Positions 35,767 through 43,005 of a stretch of DNA of 64,000 nucleotides are shown here, piece after piece. Position numbers and translations under genes: made by a program. Source of the stretch: Candidatus Bathyarchaeota archaeon (GTDB lineage Archaea; Thermoproteota; Bathyarchaeia; Bathyarchaeales; Bathycorpusculaceae); contig JAOZID010000010.1 in the NCBI GenBank assembly GCA_026014465.1, positions 1,460,303-1,524,302 of the forward strand. The letters are read 5' to 3'. The stretch's first letter is position 1. Each line of letters starts with the position of its first letter. The notes beneath the pieces are model-generated. The model had not been told where the DNA came from and did no database searches. It was given only the letters and a program-made list of their open reading frames with translations.

Positions 35767-37289
35767 TTTTTGTTTCCCTGCTTACGATTTTTAATCAGGC
35801 ACTTGTTTATCCCGTTAATCATTGCTTCTACGCTTGCCATAACGATGTCTTCTCGGGCGGCGCGCGCCGAAACTACTCTGCCATGTTCGTCTTCAACTTT
35901 GATAACGACCTCTGCAACGGCGTTAGAGCCTCCTGTTATGGCTTCTATACGGTACTCGTTTAAGCGGATTTTTTCCATGCTCTGCGTGACTTTAGTTATG
36001 GATTTTAACACGGCGTCTACGGGACCAACACCTGTTTCTGCTGCTACGTACTCTTTACCATCAAGCGACAGCCGAACCGACGCGGTGGGCAAGACTTTCA
36101 CGCCTGTCATGACCGCCAAATCGCATAGGTCAACGATTTTTTCTTCAGCTATAACCTCACCCATGACTGCGGACGTTAGTGCGAGTAAGTCAGCGTCAGT
36201 AACCATCTTGCCTTTATCGCCTAGGTCTTTGACGCGTTTGACAATTTCTTTGAGTTGCTCTTCGGTGGGGCGAATGCCAACTTCTTCTAGCTCCGCTTTG
36301 ATGCCCCGCGTGCCTGCCAGTTTGCCTGCAACGAGTTTTCGGGTGCGTCCTACGACTTCGGGTGCGATGGGTTCAAACGTTAGGGGTTTTTCGGTTACTC
36401 CGCGGGTGTGGATGCCTGATTCATGCGCGAAAGCGTTTTCGCCTACTATGGCTTTGTTGGCTTGTACCATCATGCCTGTTAGGGCAGCGACCATGCGAGA
36501 GGTGCTGTAGAGCAGCTTCATGTTGATGCCTGTTTTGTACTTGTAGAGCAAGTTCAGGGCAACGGCGACTTCTTCTAGCGAGGCATTTCCTGCGCGTTCG
36601 CCTAATCCGTTTATGGTGCAGTGAACTTGGGTTGCGCCTACCTCCACCGCAGCTAAGGAATTCGCGACTGCCATGCCAAAGTCGTCGTGGCAGTGAACGC
36701 TAATGGGAACAGACGTGACGGTTTTGATGTCCTCAATGAGTTGGCTCATGGTTTTGGGTCGCATGGTTCCGACGGTGTCGGGCACATTTAGCCTATCCAT
36801 GCCTGCGTCTTGCGCGGCTTTGCAGACCTGTTTGAGGAACGGTAGTCCGGAGCGGGTGGCATCCATGGGGGAGAACTCGCAGGTTAAGCCGTGGTCTTTA
36901 ACGTACTGCACAGAATCTGCCGTTGCGTCTAGCACCTGCTGTGGTGTCATGTTTATTGCGTACTGCATCTGCACAGGAGAAGTTGAAATAAACACGTGAA
37001 CCGTATCCACGTCGCAGTCAAGCGCCGCGTCAATGTCTTTTCGGTTACATCTGGAAAGCCCACAAACTTCAGAATCCAACTTGGCTTTCATAATCTCTTT
37101 GATGACCTTTTTTTCACCATCAGATGAACCTGGAAAACCCGCTTCTATAGCATCCACGCCAAGCAAACTTAGCTGCCGTGCAATTTCGATTTTATCTTCA
37201 ATGGTAAGCGAAACCCCCGGGGTTTGCTCGCCGTCTCTTAAGGTTGTGTCAAAAATTCGGATATAAGGGGGGGAGGTTTTGGGATTCAT
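35763..37289 (-). CDS. leuA: 2-isopropylmalate synthase family protein
   Basis: Condenses acetyl-CoA with a 2-oxoacid. Motifs are IFDTTLRDGEQTPGVSL, HCHDDFGMAVAN with metal-binding histidines, and GLGERAGNASLEE. The C-terminal third is the LeuA dimer/allosteric domain (VRLSLDGKEYVAAETGVGPVDA). Length 508 fits LeuA. Citramalate synthase and homocitrate synthase are close relatives, so the substrate could be pyruvate; the leuBCD neighbours favour isopropylmalate. A conspicuous feature is that no threonine dehydratase occurs in the window, so citramalate activity would also make sense for isoleucine. Confidence 0.88.
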   Translation of the reverse strand: MNPKTSPPYIRIFDTTLRDGEQTPGVSLTIEDKIEIARQLSLLGVDAIEAGFPGSSDGEKKVIKEIMKAKLDSEVCGLSRCNRKDIDAALDCDVDTVHVFISTSPVQMQYAINMTPQQVLDATADSVQYVKDHGLTCEFSPMDATRSGLPFLKQVCKAAQDAGMDRLNVPDTVGTMRPKTMSQLIEDIKTVTSVPISVHCHDDFGMAVANSLAAVEVGATQVHCTINGLGERAGNASLEEVAVALNLLYKYKTGINMKLLYSTSRMVAALTGMMVQANKAIVGENAFAHESGIHTRGVTEKPLTFEPIAPEVVGRTRKLVAGKLAGTRGIKAELEEVGIRPTEEQLKEIVKRVKDLGDKGKMVTDADLLALTSAVMGEVIAEEKIVDLCDLAVMTGVKVLPTASVRLSLDGKEYVAAETGVGPVDAVLKSITKVTQSMEKIRLNEYRIEAITGGSNAVAEVVIKVEDEHGRVVSARAAREDIVMASVEAMINGINKCLIKNRKQGNKK

Positions 37290-37296
37290 TGTTTAT

Positions 37297-38334
37297 TCAA
37301 CCGGTCTTTTGCACTATCGCTGCGGCGATTGCTTCTGCCATGCCCACGGTGGTCTTGTTTCCACCTAAGTCGGGAACGGTGTTGCCGCTGCGTAGTGTTT
37401 CAACTACTGCATCTTCTATAGCGTTCGCTGCGTTTATGCATTTAGCATCACTATGTTTCTTGCCTAGCCACTGTAGCATCATTTTGGCGGCTAGAATCAT
37501 GGATAGCGGGTTTGCGGTTTGTTTGCCTGCGCGGTTGGGTGCGGAGCCGTGGATGGGTTCAAAGAGTGCGAAGTCGTCGCCTACGTTGGCGCCTGGAGCC
37601 ATGCCTAAGCCGCCGACTAGCTGGGCTGCTTCATCGCTGAGTATATCGCCAAACATGTTACAGGTGCACAGCACATCGAAGGTTTGGGGTTCTTTGATTA
37701 GGCGCATGGAGGCAGCGTCGACGTATAGTTCGTTGAAGGTTATGTCGGGGTACTGTTTTGCGACTTCACGGCATACACTGGCGAAGAGGCCGTCGGTTAC
37801 GCGCATGACGTTGGCTTTGTGGATGGCGGTGACTTTCTTTTTGCCGTTGCGTAGCTTGGCGGTTTCAAATGCTTTCTTAGCGATGCGTTCGCAGTTTTTG
37901 CGGGTAATAACCCTAAGGCACAAGGTAGTGTCGTTGCCTATGGTGGTTTCTAAGCCCTTGTAGACGTCCTCAGTGTTTTCCCTAACAAACATCATGTCGA
38001 TGTCGGGTCGGGCTGCGGCTGCGGCGGGGTATGTTTTGATGGGACGCAAGTTAGCGTAGAGGTCAAACATTAACCGTAGTTTGACGATGACGTCTGCTGC
38101 GGTTTCGCCTACGGGGCCTTTGAGGCATGCGTGGGATTCTTTGATTTTCTGTACGCTGTCCTCAGGTAGGGGAACGCCTCTTTTTTCGTTGCAAATGTCG
38201 CCTGCTTCGGCGTAGATGACTTCAAGTTTTAAGCCGAATTTTTGTTCTACGGCGTTTAGGATTTTTAGGGTGGCTTCGGTTAATTCTGGTCCGATGCCGT
38301 CGCCTTCGATTACGGATATTTTGTATTCATTCAT
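37297..38334 (-). CDS. leuB: 3-isopropylmalate dehydrogenase
   Basis: NAD-dependent oxidative decarboxylation in leucine synthesis. The 345-residue protein begins KISVIEGDGIGPELTEATL. It has FVRENTEDVYKGLE, which binds substrate, then AIHKANVMRVTDGLF, and the NAD loop EPIHGSAPNRAGK. The RENTEDVY form is shared with archaeal isopropylmalate/isocitrate/homoisocitrate dehydrogenases, so specificity is set by context. It overlaps leuD by four bases and lies 7 bases before leuA. Confidence 0.92.
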   Translation of the reverse strand: MNEYKISVIEGDGIGPELTEATLKILNAVEQKFGLKLEVIYAEAGDICNEKRGVPLPEDSVQKIKESHACLKGPVGETAADVIVKLRLMFDLYANLRPIKTYPAAAAARPDIDMMFVRENTEDVYKGLETTIGNDTTLCLRVITRKNCERIAKKAFETAKLRNGKKKVTAIHKANVMRVTDGLFASVCREVAKQYPDITFNELYVDAASMRLIKEPQTFDVLCTCNMFGDILSDEAAQLVGGLGMAPGANVGDDFALFEPIHGSAPNRAGKQTANPLSMILAAKMMLQWLGKKHSDAKCINAANAIEDAVVETLRSGNTVPDLGGNKTTVGMAEAIAAAIVQKTG

Positions 38335-38828
38335 TGCTTGTTCAACCTCTTTCGTAGATTTTCAATTAAGCCTCCGTCAGTTAGAATCGTCATGATGAAC
38401 GGAGGAAGCTTTGTTCCTGAAAGACTCTTATTTTGGGTCACGTTTTGGATTTTGCCTTCTTCTAAGTCCACAACTAAAACGTCGCCCTCTGCTACCGCCT
38501 CTGAGATGCCTTGGCATTCAATCACGGGCAAGCCGATGTTTATGCTGTTTCGGAAGAATATGCGCGCAAACGACTCTGCTAACACACATTTGACGCCTGA
38601 GTGCTTCAAAGCTATGGGCGCTTGCTCTCTGCTTGAGCCACACCCAAAGTTTTTGCCGCCCACAACTATAACGCCTTCCTTGGCTTTTGCGGGAAACTCC
38701 GCGTCCAAACCTTCCATGGCGTGCTGGGCTAACTCGGCAGGGTCAATTAGTGAGAGCCATTTGCCTGGCAAAATCACGTCTGTGTCAATGTTAACTCCGA
38801 ATTTTATGGCTTTTCCTTTAACTTGCAC
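38331..38828 (-). CDS. leuD: 3-isopropylmalate dehydratase small subunit
   Basis: The swivelling domain of the aconitase-type isomerase. 165 residues with GVNIDTDVILPGKWLS and the active-site loop VVGGKNFGCGSSREQAPIAL. The archaeal LeuD/HacB type is short, as here. It lies 3 bases after leuC and overlaps leuB by four. Confidence 0.94.
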   Translation of the reverse strand: MQVKGKAIKFGVNIDTDVILPGKWLSLIDPAELAQHAMEGLDAEFPAKAKEGVIVVGGKNFGCGSSREQAPIALKHSGVKCVLAESFARIFFRNSINIGLPVIECQGISEAVAEGDVLVVDLEEGKIQNVTQNKSLSGTKLPPFIMTILTDGGLIENLRKRLNKQ

Positions 38829-38831
38829 CTT

Positions 38832-40097
38832 TTATGCCTCCAATTTGCGCGGGTCAGATATTTTTCCTGTTAACGCTGAAGCGGCAACGGTTGCGGGCGA
38901 GGCTAAGTAGACGCTGGCGTCTTTGCTGCCCATTCTGCCAATAAAGTTCCTGTTCGACGTGCTCACGCAAGCTTCGCCTGCTGCTAACAAGCCGATGTGA
39001 CCGCCTAGGCAAGGTCCACAGGTTGCGCCACAAACCAGTGCGCCTGATTCCGTGAAGGTTTCAACTAGGCCTTCTTTGATTGCTTGGGCGTAGACTTCTT
39101 GGGACGCGGGAATTATCAGTGCCCTGACGCCTGATTTGACTTTTTTGCCCTTCATGATTTGCGCGGCTGCTCGTAGGTCTTCTATGCGTCCGTTGGTGCA
39201 GGAGCCGATGAATGCTTGGTTAACTTCTATGTTGCCAACTTCCGAGACAGGCTTGACGTTGTCTACTGAACTTGGACAGGCAACTTGAGGCTCCAAATCT
39301 GCTACGTTGATTTCCACGGTTTTCTCGTAAACCGCATCCGCGTCGCTTTGCAGAGATTTGATGGTTTCTTGTGCATCTGGGATTCTGCCATTTAGGAACT
39401 CGACGGTTTTTTGGTCGGGTGCTACGATGCCGTTTTTAGCGCCCATCTCTACTGCCATGTTGCACACAGTCATCCTGCCTGCTACGCTCATGTCTTGCAT
39501 GGTTTGCCCTGTGAATTCTGCACTTCGGTAAATGCATCCGTCTACGCCGACTTTGCCAATAATGCTTAGGATGAGGTCTTTGGCTGTGACGTATTTGGGG
39601 AATTGTCCTTCTACGTTAAATTTGATGGTTGGAGGAACTTTGAGCCAGATTTTTCCTGTAGCAAATACGGCGGCTGCTTCTGTGGAGCCTATGCCTGTTG
39701 CGAATGCACCAAATGCGCCGTAAGTGCAAGTGTGTGAATCTGCGCCCACCAGTAAATCGCCTGGTTTTACGTGTCCTTTCTCGGGCATGACTTGGTGGCA
39801 TATGCCGCCTTCGCCTACGTCGTACATGCGTATGTTTTGCTCTTTTGCGAACTTGCGTAGCATCTTGTGCAACTCTGCCATCTTTACCGATTCAGCAGGG
39901 ATCTGATGATCTAGGATTATGACTACTTTTTTGTTATCCCAAACTTTGCTTACGCCTATCTTCTTGAAGGATTCAATGGCTAAGGGTCCTGTCAGGTCGT
40001 GAACCATGATGACGTCGACGTTTGCGTCTACGATTTCATCTGGCTGCACCAAGGTTTTGCCTGCAGCTTTAGCCAAAATCTTCTCGGTTATGTTCAT
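38832..40097 (-). CDS. leuC: 3-isopropylmalate dehydratase large subunit
   Basis: Iron-sulfur aconitase-family subunit that isomerises 2- to 3-isopropylmalate with LeuD. From ATG 40097 it has 421 residues beginning MNITEKILAKAAGKTLVQP, the archaeal-type start. Cluster cysteines lie in FIGSCTNGRIEDL and CGATCGPCLGGH, and substrate residues in GADSHTCTYGAFG. An upstream GTG (40136) would add 13 basic residues; AGAGG seven bases before 40097 favours the ATG. Confidence 0.94.
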   Translation of the reverse strand: MNITEKILAKAAGKTLVQPDEIVDANVDVIMVHDLTGPLAIESFKKIGVSKVWDNKKVVIILDHQIPAESVKMAELHKMLRKFAKEQNIRMYDVGEGGICHQVMPEKGHVKPGDLLVGADSHTCTYGAFGAFATGIGSTEAAAVFATGKIWLKVPPTIKFNVEGQFPKYVTAKDLILSIIGKVGVDGCIYRSAEFTGQTMQDMSVAGRMTVCNMAVEMGAKNGIVAPDQKTVEFLNGRIPDAQETIKSLQSDADAVYEKTVEINVADLEPQVACPSSVDNVKPVSEVGNIEVNQAFIGSCTNGRIEDLRAAAQIMKGKKVKSGVRALIIPASQEVYAQAIKEGLVETFTESGALVCGATCGPCLGGHIGLLAAGEACVSTSNRNFIGRMGSKDASVYLASPATVAASALTGKISDPRKLEA

Positions 40098-40121
40098 TTG
40101 TTTTCCTCTTTGGTTTTTTCT

Positions 40122-40139
40122 AAAGTGAGTGTTCACTTT
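40122..40139 (-). promoter_or_regulatory. Inverted repeat upstream of leuC
   Basis: AAAGTGA-GTGT-TCACTTT is a perfect 7+4+7 inverted repeat ending 12 bases upstream of the leuC Shine-Dalgarno AGAGG. It may be a DNA operator or an RNA hairpin in the ilvN-leuC spacer. Confidence 0.4.
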
Positions 40140-40163
40140 CTCTCTCTGTGTTTTTCTTTGTTC

Positions 40164-40249
40164 TTACGCCGTGGAATTAAGTGTTTCTCTGAATAATAGC
40201 ATGTTGAGATGTTGTATTCGCTAATCTTACGACAAACACGCTGCCGTAA
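40164..40249 (-). promoter_or_regulatory. RNA hairpin and leucine-rich mini-ORF in ilvN-leuC spacer
   Basis: In minus-strand RNA, UUACGGCA (40249-40242) pairs with UGUCGUAA (40234-40227) across a seven-base loop, with one G-U pair. Downstream, 40202-40164 encodes MLLFRETLNSTA, twelve codons of which three are leucine. No Shine-Dalgarno sequence precedes it. Leader control of leuC is possible but weakly supported. Confidence 0.3.
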
Positions 40250-40321
40250 TGACCGCGCCTGCTCAACGCCTAAGAAATAGTGGAAACAAAGGAAAGAGAT
40301 GTTGGGTGTTGTTTTGGTGGC

Positions 40322-40834
40322 TTAGATGTTGTTTTTGATGGGTTTGGGTCCTCGTGACAGTGCGGTTATGCCTGTTCTTGCGAGTTCGATGACGCCAAAG
40401 CTGCTCATGAGGTTTAGGAAGGCGTCGATTTTGTCTGGGGTTCCTGTGATTTCCACCATCAAGCTTTCGCGGGCAACGTCTACGACGCGTCCTCTAAAGA
40501 CGTCTACGCAGCTGGTTATGTTGGGTATTTCTTTGATGTCAGGCACGTGGACTTTGACGAGAGCTAACTCGCGGATGACGATGTTGCTTAAGTCTAACTC
40601 GGCGACTTTGACTACGCACACGAGTTTGTCAAGTTGTTTTACGACTTGTTCAAGGGTTTTCTCGTCGGCGTTGACTGTTATGGTAATTCGCGAAAGCTCG
40701 GTGTCTTCGGTTACGCCAACTGTTATGCTTTCAATGTTAAAGTTGCGTCTTCTAAACAGGTTCGCGATGCTGTGAAGAACGCCTGGCTTGTTTTCCACAA
40801 GCGCTGAAACTACTCGGTTTTGTGTGCTTTCCAT
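40322..40834 (-). CDS. ilvN: Acetolactate synthase small (regulatory) subunit
   Basis: Regulatory subunit of acetohydroxyacid synthase. 170 residues: an ACT domain at 5-80 (VVSALVENKPGVLHSIANLF, then NIESITVG) and the C-terminal domain found in long IlvN/IlvH forms (REALVKV-type strand and GRVVDVARESLMVEITG). It binds valine or leucine to inhibit IlvB. The ATG at 40834 directly abuts the ilvB stop. Confidence 0.95.
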   Translation of the reverse strand: MESTQNRVVSALVENKPGVLHSIANLFRRRNFNIESITVGVTEDTELSRITITVNADEKTLEQVVKQLDKLVCVVKVAELDLSNIVIRELALVKVHVPDIKEIPNITSCVDVFRGRVVDVARESLMVEITGTPDKIDAFLNLMSSFGVIELARTGITALSRGPKPIKNNI

Positions 40835-42538
40835 TTAGTAGTCCCCCATCTGTTGTGGCAAACCGCAGCCCGGAGGCACAAATGGCACCACGTCCTCTTC
40901 AGAGCCAATGGGTACATCAATTACTGTGCTGACTTTGCTTTTTAGTGCTTCCTTAACCGCTTTCTGGAACTCGCTAATGGAACCCACGCGGATGCCCTGT
41001 GCGCCGTAAGCTTGAGCTAGTTTGACAAAGTCGGGTGTTTTGCCTAGGTTAACTGCCATGTAGCGTTTCTTGTAGAGCATTCGTTGCCACTGCGCGACCA
41101 TGCCCAGCACTGAGTTGTTTAGGACTATGACGGTTACGGGTATGTCTTCTGCAACTGAACAGGCAAGCTCTTGCTGAGTCATCAGGAAACTACCATCGCC
41201 CGCGATGTCCACTACCTGCCTGTTTGGGCAAGCTACTTTTGCGCCCAAAGCTGCGGGGAAACCAAAACCCATAGTTCCCAAACCGCCAGAGCTAATGAAC
41301 GTGCGCGGCTGTAGCGATTTGAAGTACAGCGCAGACCACATCTGGTTTTGCCCTACCTCAGTTGTGATGATGGCGTCGTCAGGCAACAAACTGCGTAGCT
41401 TGGTTAGCAAAGCTTTGGGCGTTACGTCTTTGGGTATGTCAACTAGCAAGGGGCTAAGCTGCTCTTTAGCTTCTTTCACGCGCTTAGACCATGCAGTGCC
41501 CGCTGTTTTCTTTAGCTTCTTAGATAACGCCGCATGTATCATCTGCATGACTACTTTTGCATCTCCAACCACAGGCACATCAACATCTATGTTCTTGTTA
41601 ACCTCTGCGGGGTCTATCTCTACGTGGATTTTCTTTGCGTCAGGCATAAACGTGTCTAAGTTCGTGGTGGCTCTGTCGGAGAAGCGGGTTCCAACTGCCA
41701 AGAGCAAGTCGGCTTCGCACAGGAGCTTGTTTGCAGCTGGGTTTCCATGCATACCTATTGAACCTACCGAAAGTGGATGGATTTCAGGGAAACTGCTTTT
41801 GCCCATGAACGTCGTGGCCACAGGCGACATCAGGAGCTCTGCCATCTGCAAGAGTTCATTTGAGGCTTCAGAGCTTATAACTCCTCCTCCCGCAAGTATG
41901 ATGGGTCTTTCGGCGTTTAGTAGCAGGTCTACGGCTTGGCTGATTTGCGCCATGTCAGGTTCAACTTTGGGGTTGTAGCCTTGTGTGTCAATCTTGTTGG
42001 TGAACTCAACCTCTGCGGTTTCTGCCTGCGTATTCTTTGGCAAATCAATCAGCACCGGTCCTGGCCTGCCAGTGGTTGCTATGTAATAAGCGGTGTTTAC
42101 GATTTTGGGAATTTCCGCGGCTGCTCGGACTTGGTAGTTGTATTTGGTTATTGGGGTTGTTATGCCGATGATGTCTGCTTCTTGGAAGGCGTCTTTGCCT
42201 ATCATGTAGGTGGTGTTTACTCCTTTGGAGGGGACTTGACCTGTGAGTGCAATGACGGGGGAGGAGTCCATGTGGGCGTTGGCTATGCCCGTGACCAAGT
42301 TGGTTGCTCCGGGTCCTGAGGTTGCCATGCAGACGCCTACTTTTCCGCTGGCTCGGGCATATCCTTCGGCGGCGTGAACTGCGCCTTGCTCATGCCTTGA
42401 GAGTATGTGCCTAATCTTTGAGCCACATAAACCATCGTAGATGGGCAGCACAGCTCCTCCTAATATGCCGAAAATATGTTCTACATTTTTACGTTCTAAC
42501 GATTCTATTAGGGCTTTTGCACCTGACATTTTAGACAT
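40835..42538 (-). CDS. ilvB: Acetolactate synthase large (catalytic) subunit
   Basis: Thiamine diphosphate enzyme forming acetolactate and acetohydroxybutyrate. 567 residues. The catalytic glutamate region is HILSRHEQGAVHAAEGYARA, the FAD/substrate region VKFTGQ-like ALTGQVPSKGVNT. The thiamine-diphosphate motif is GDGSFLMTQQELACSVAEDIPVTVIVLNN, in which GDG starts the cofactor-binding fold and NN ends it. It is the first gene of the ilvBN-leuCDBA-pheA operon and is preceded by a candidate leader peptide. Confidence 0.96.
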   Translation of the reverse strand: MSKMSGAKALIESLERKNVEHIFGILGGAVLPIYDGLCGSKIRHILSRHEQGAVHAAEGYARASGKVGVCMATSGPGATNLVTGIANAHMDSSPVIALTGQVPSKGVNTTYMIGKDAFQEADIIGITTPITKYNYQVRAAAEIPKIVNTAYYIATTGRPGPVLIDLPKNTQAETAEVEFTNKIDTQGYNPKVEPDMAQISQAVDLLLNAERPIILAGGGVISSEASNELLQMAELLMSPVATTFMGKSSFPEIHPLSVGSIGMHGNPAANKLLCEADLLLAVGTRFSDRATTNLDTFMPDAKKIHVEIDPAEVNKNIDVDVPVVGDAKVVMQMIHAALSKKLKKTAGTAWSKRVKEAKEQLSPLLVDIPKDVTPKALLTKLRSLLPDDAIITTEVGQNQMWSALYFKSLQPRTFISSGGLGTMGFGFPAALGAKVACPNRQVVDIAGDGSFLMTQQELACSVAEDIPVTVIVLNNSVLGMVAQWQRMLYKKRYMAVNLGKTPDFVKLAQAYGAQGIRVGSISEFQKAVKEALKSKVSTVIDVPIGSEEDVVPFVPPGCGLPQQMGDY

Positions 42539-42621
42539 ACTTGTTGCACCTTCTGTTACCTATGACAATTTGTTCTTCTGGGGCGAATGATTCAAGAAAT
42601 AATGCTGTTTTGTTTGGTTGT

Positions 42622-42681
42622 TTAGAGGAAAGCCTGGACAAAACGACGAACGAATACTGTATTGAGGTGACAATCCCTCAC
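42622..42681 (-). CDS. Candidate ilv leader peptide (19 codons)
   Basis: Too short for ordinary gene calling. GGAGG at 42693-42689 lies seven bases before GTG at 42681, opening MRDCHLNTVFVRRFVQAFL and ending at TAA 42624-42622, 83 bases upstream of the ilvB ATG. Three valines, two leucines and three phenylalanines in 19 residues match the products of the downstream operon. The Shine-Dalgarno stretch GAGGAAAG (42692-42685) is exactly complementary to CTTTCCTC (42632-42625) at the end of the ORF, and GTGAGGGATTGTCAC forms an inner hairpin. This could couple ribosome position to ilvB expression. No homologous leader is known to me. Confidence 0.45.
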   Translation of the reverse strand: MRDCHLNTVFVRRFVQAFL

Positions 42682-42693
42682 GTTCTTTCCTCC

Positions 42694-43005
42694 AATTAAC
42701 AGGGTTTTCCTAAATAACACCCCCAGATGAAAAATAAAAAGATTTTGGTTCCCCATTGGAGCCCTGCTGCTTTGGAGGCGCTGGTTATGGGTAAACTTTA
42801 TGCTTTGCTTTTCAATTTGTTACGGGTGGTGCTTGTTGGTTTTGTTTGGCGAGATGGTTTTTCAAAGAAAAGTTGCCGTGTTTTTCTTTTACACATCTGC
42901 TTCTCGCCAAAGCCGTTTTTGGTTCTATAAAAAACTCTTCTGCTGGCTTGTGGAGCAAAAACCTAAAACCTCTGCACAATACAAAAAGCATAGGCAGGTG
43001 AGCAA
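42694..43005 (+). promoter_or_regulatory. Intergenic region ahead of the P-type ATPase
   Basis: No convincing gene. A 67-codon frame at 42727-42930 is aromatic/basic-rich without a Shine-Dalgarno sequence and was rejected. TCTATAAAAAACTC (42925-42938) is a good TATA box, and AGGTGA (42997-43002) is the Shine-Dalgarno sequence for the ATG at 43006. On the opposite strand a weak TTATTTAG near 42715 could start the ilv transcript. Confidence 0.4.

Noticed and set aside
35449-36510. Plus-strand ORF across pheA and leuA
   Set aside because: Covers two secure genes on the other strand and shows no family features.
42625-42640. GAGGAAAGCC motif reminiscent of RNase P RNA
   Set aside because: Only the short motif is present; the surrounding length and helices do not fit RNase P RNA. 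The leader-peptide reading explains it better.
42727-42930. 67-codon plus-strand ORF before the ATPase
   Set aside because: Aromatic/basic-rich with no start signal; overlaps the ATPase TATA box.
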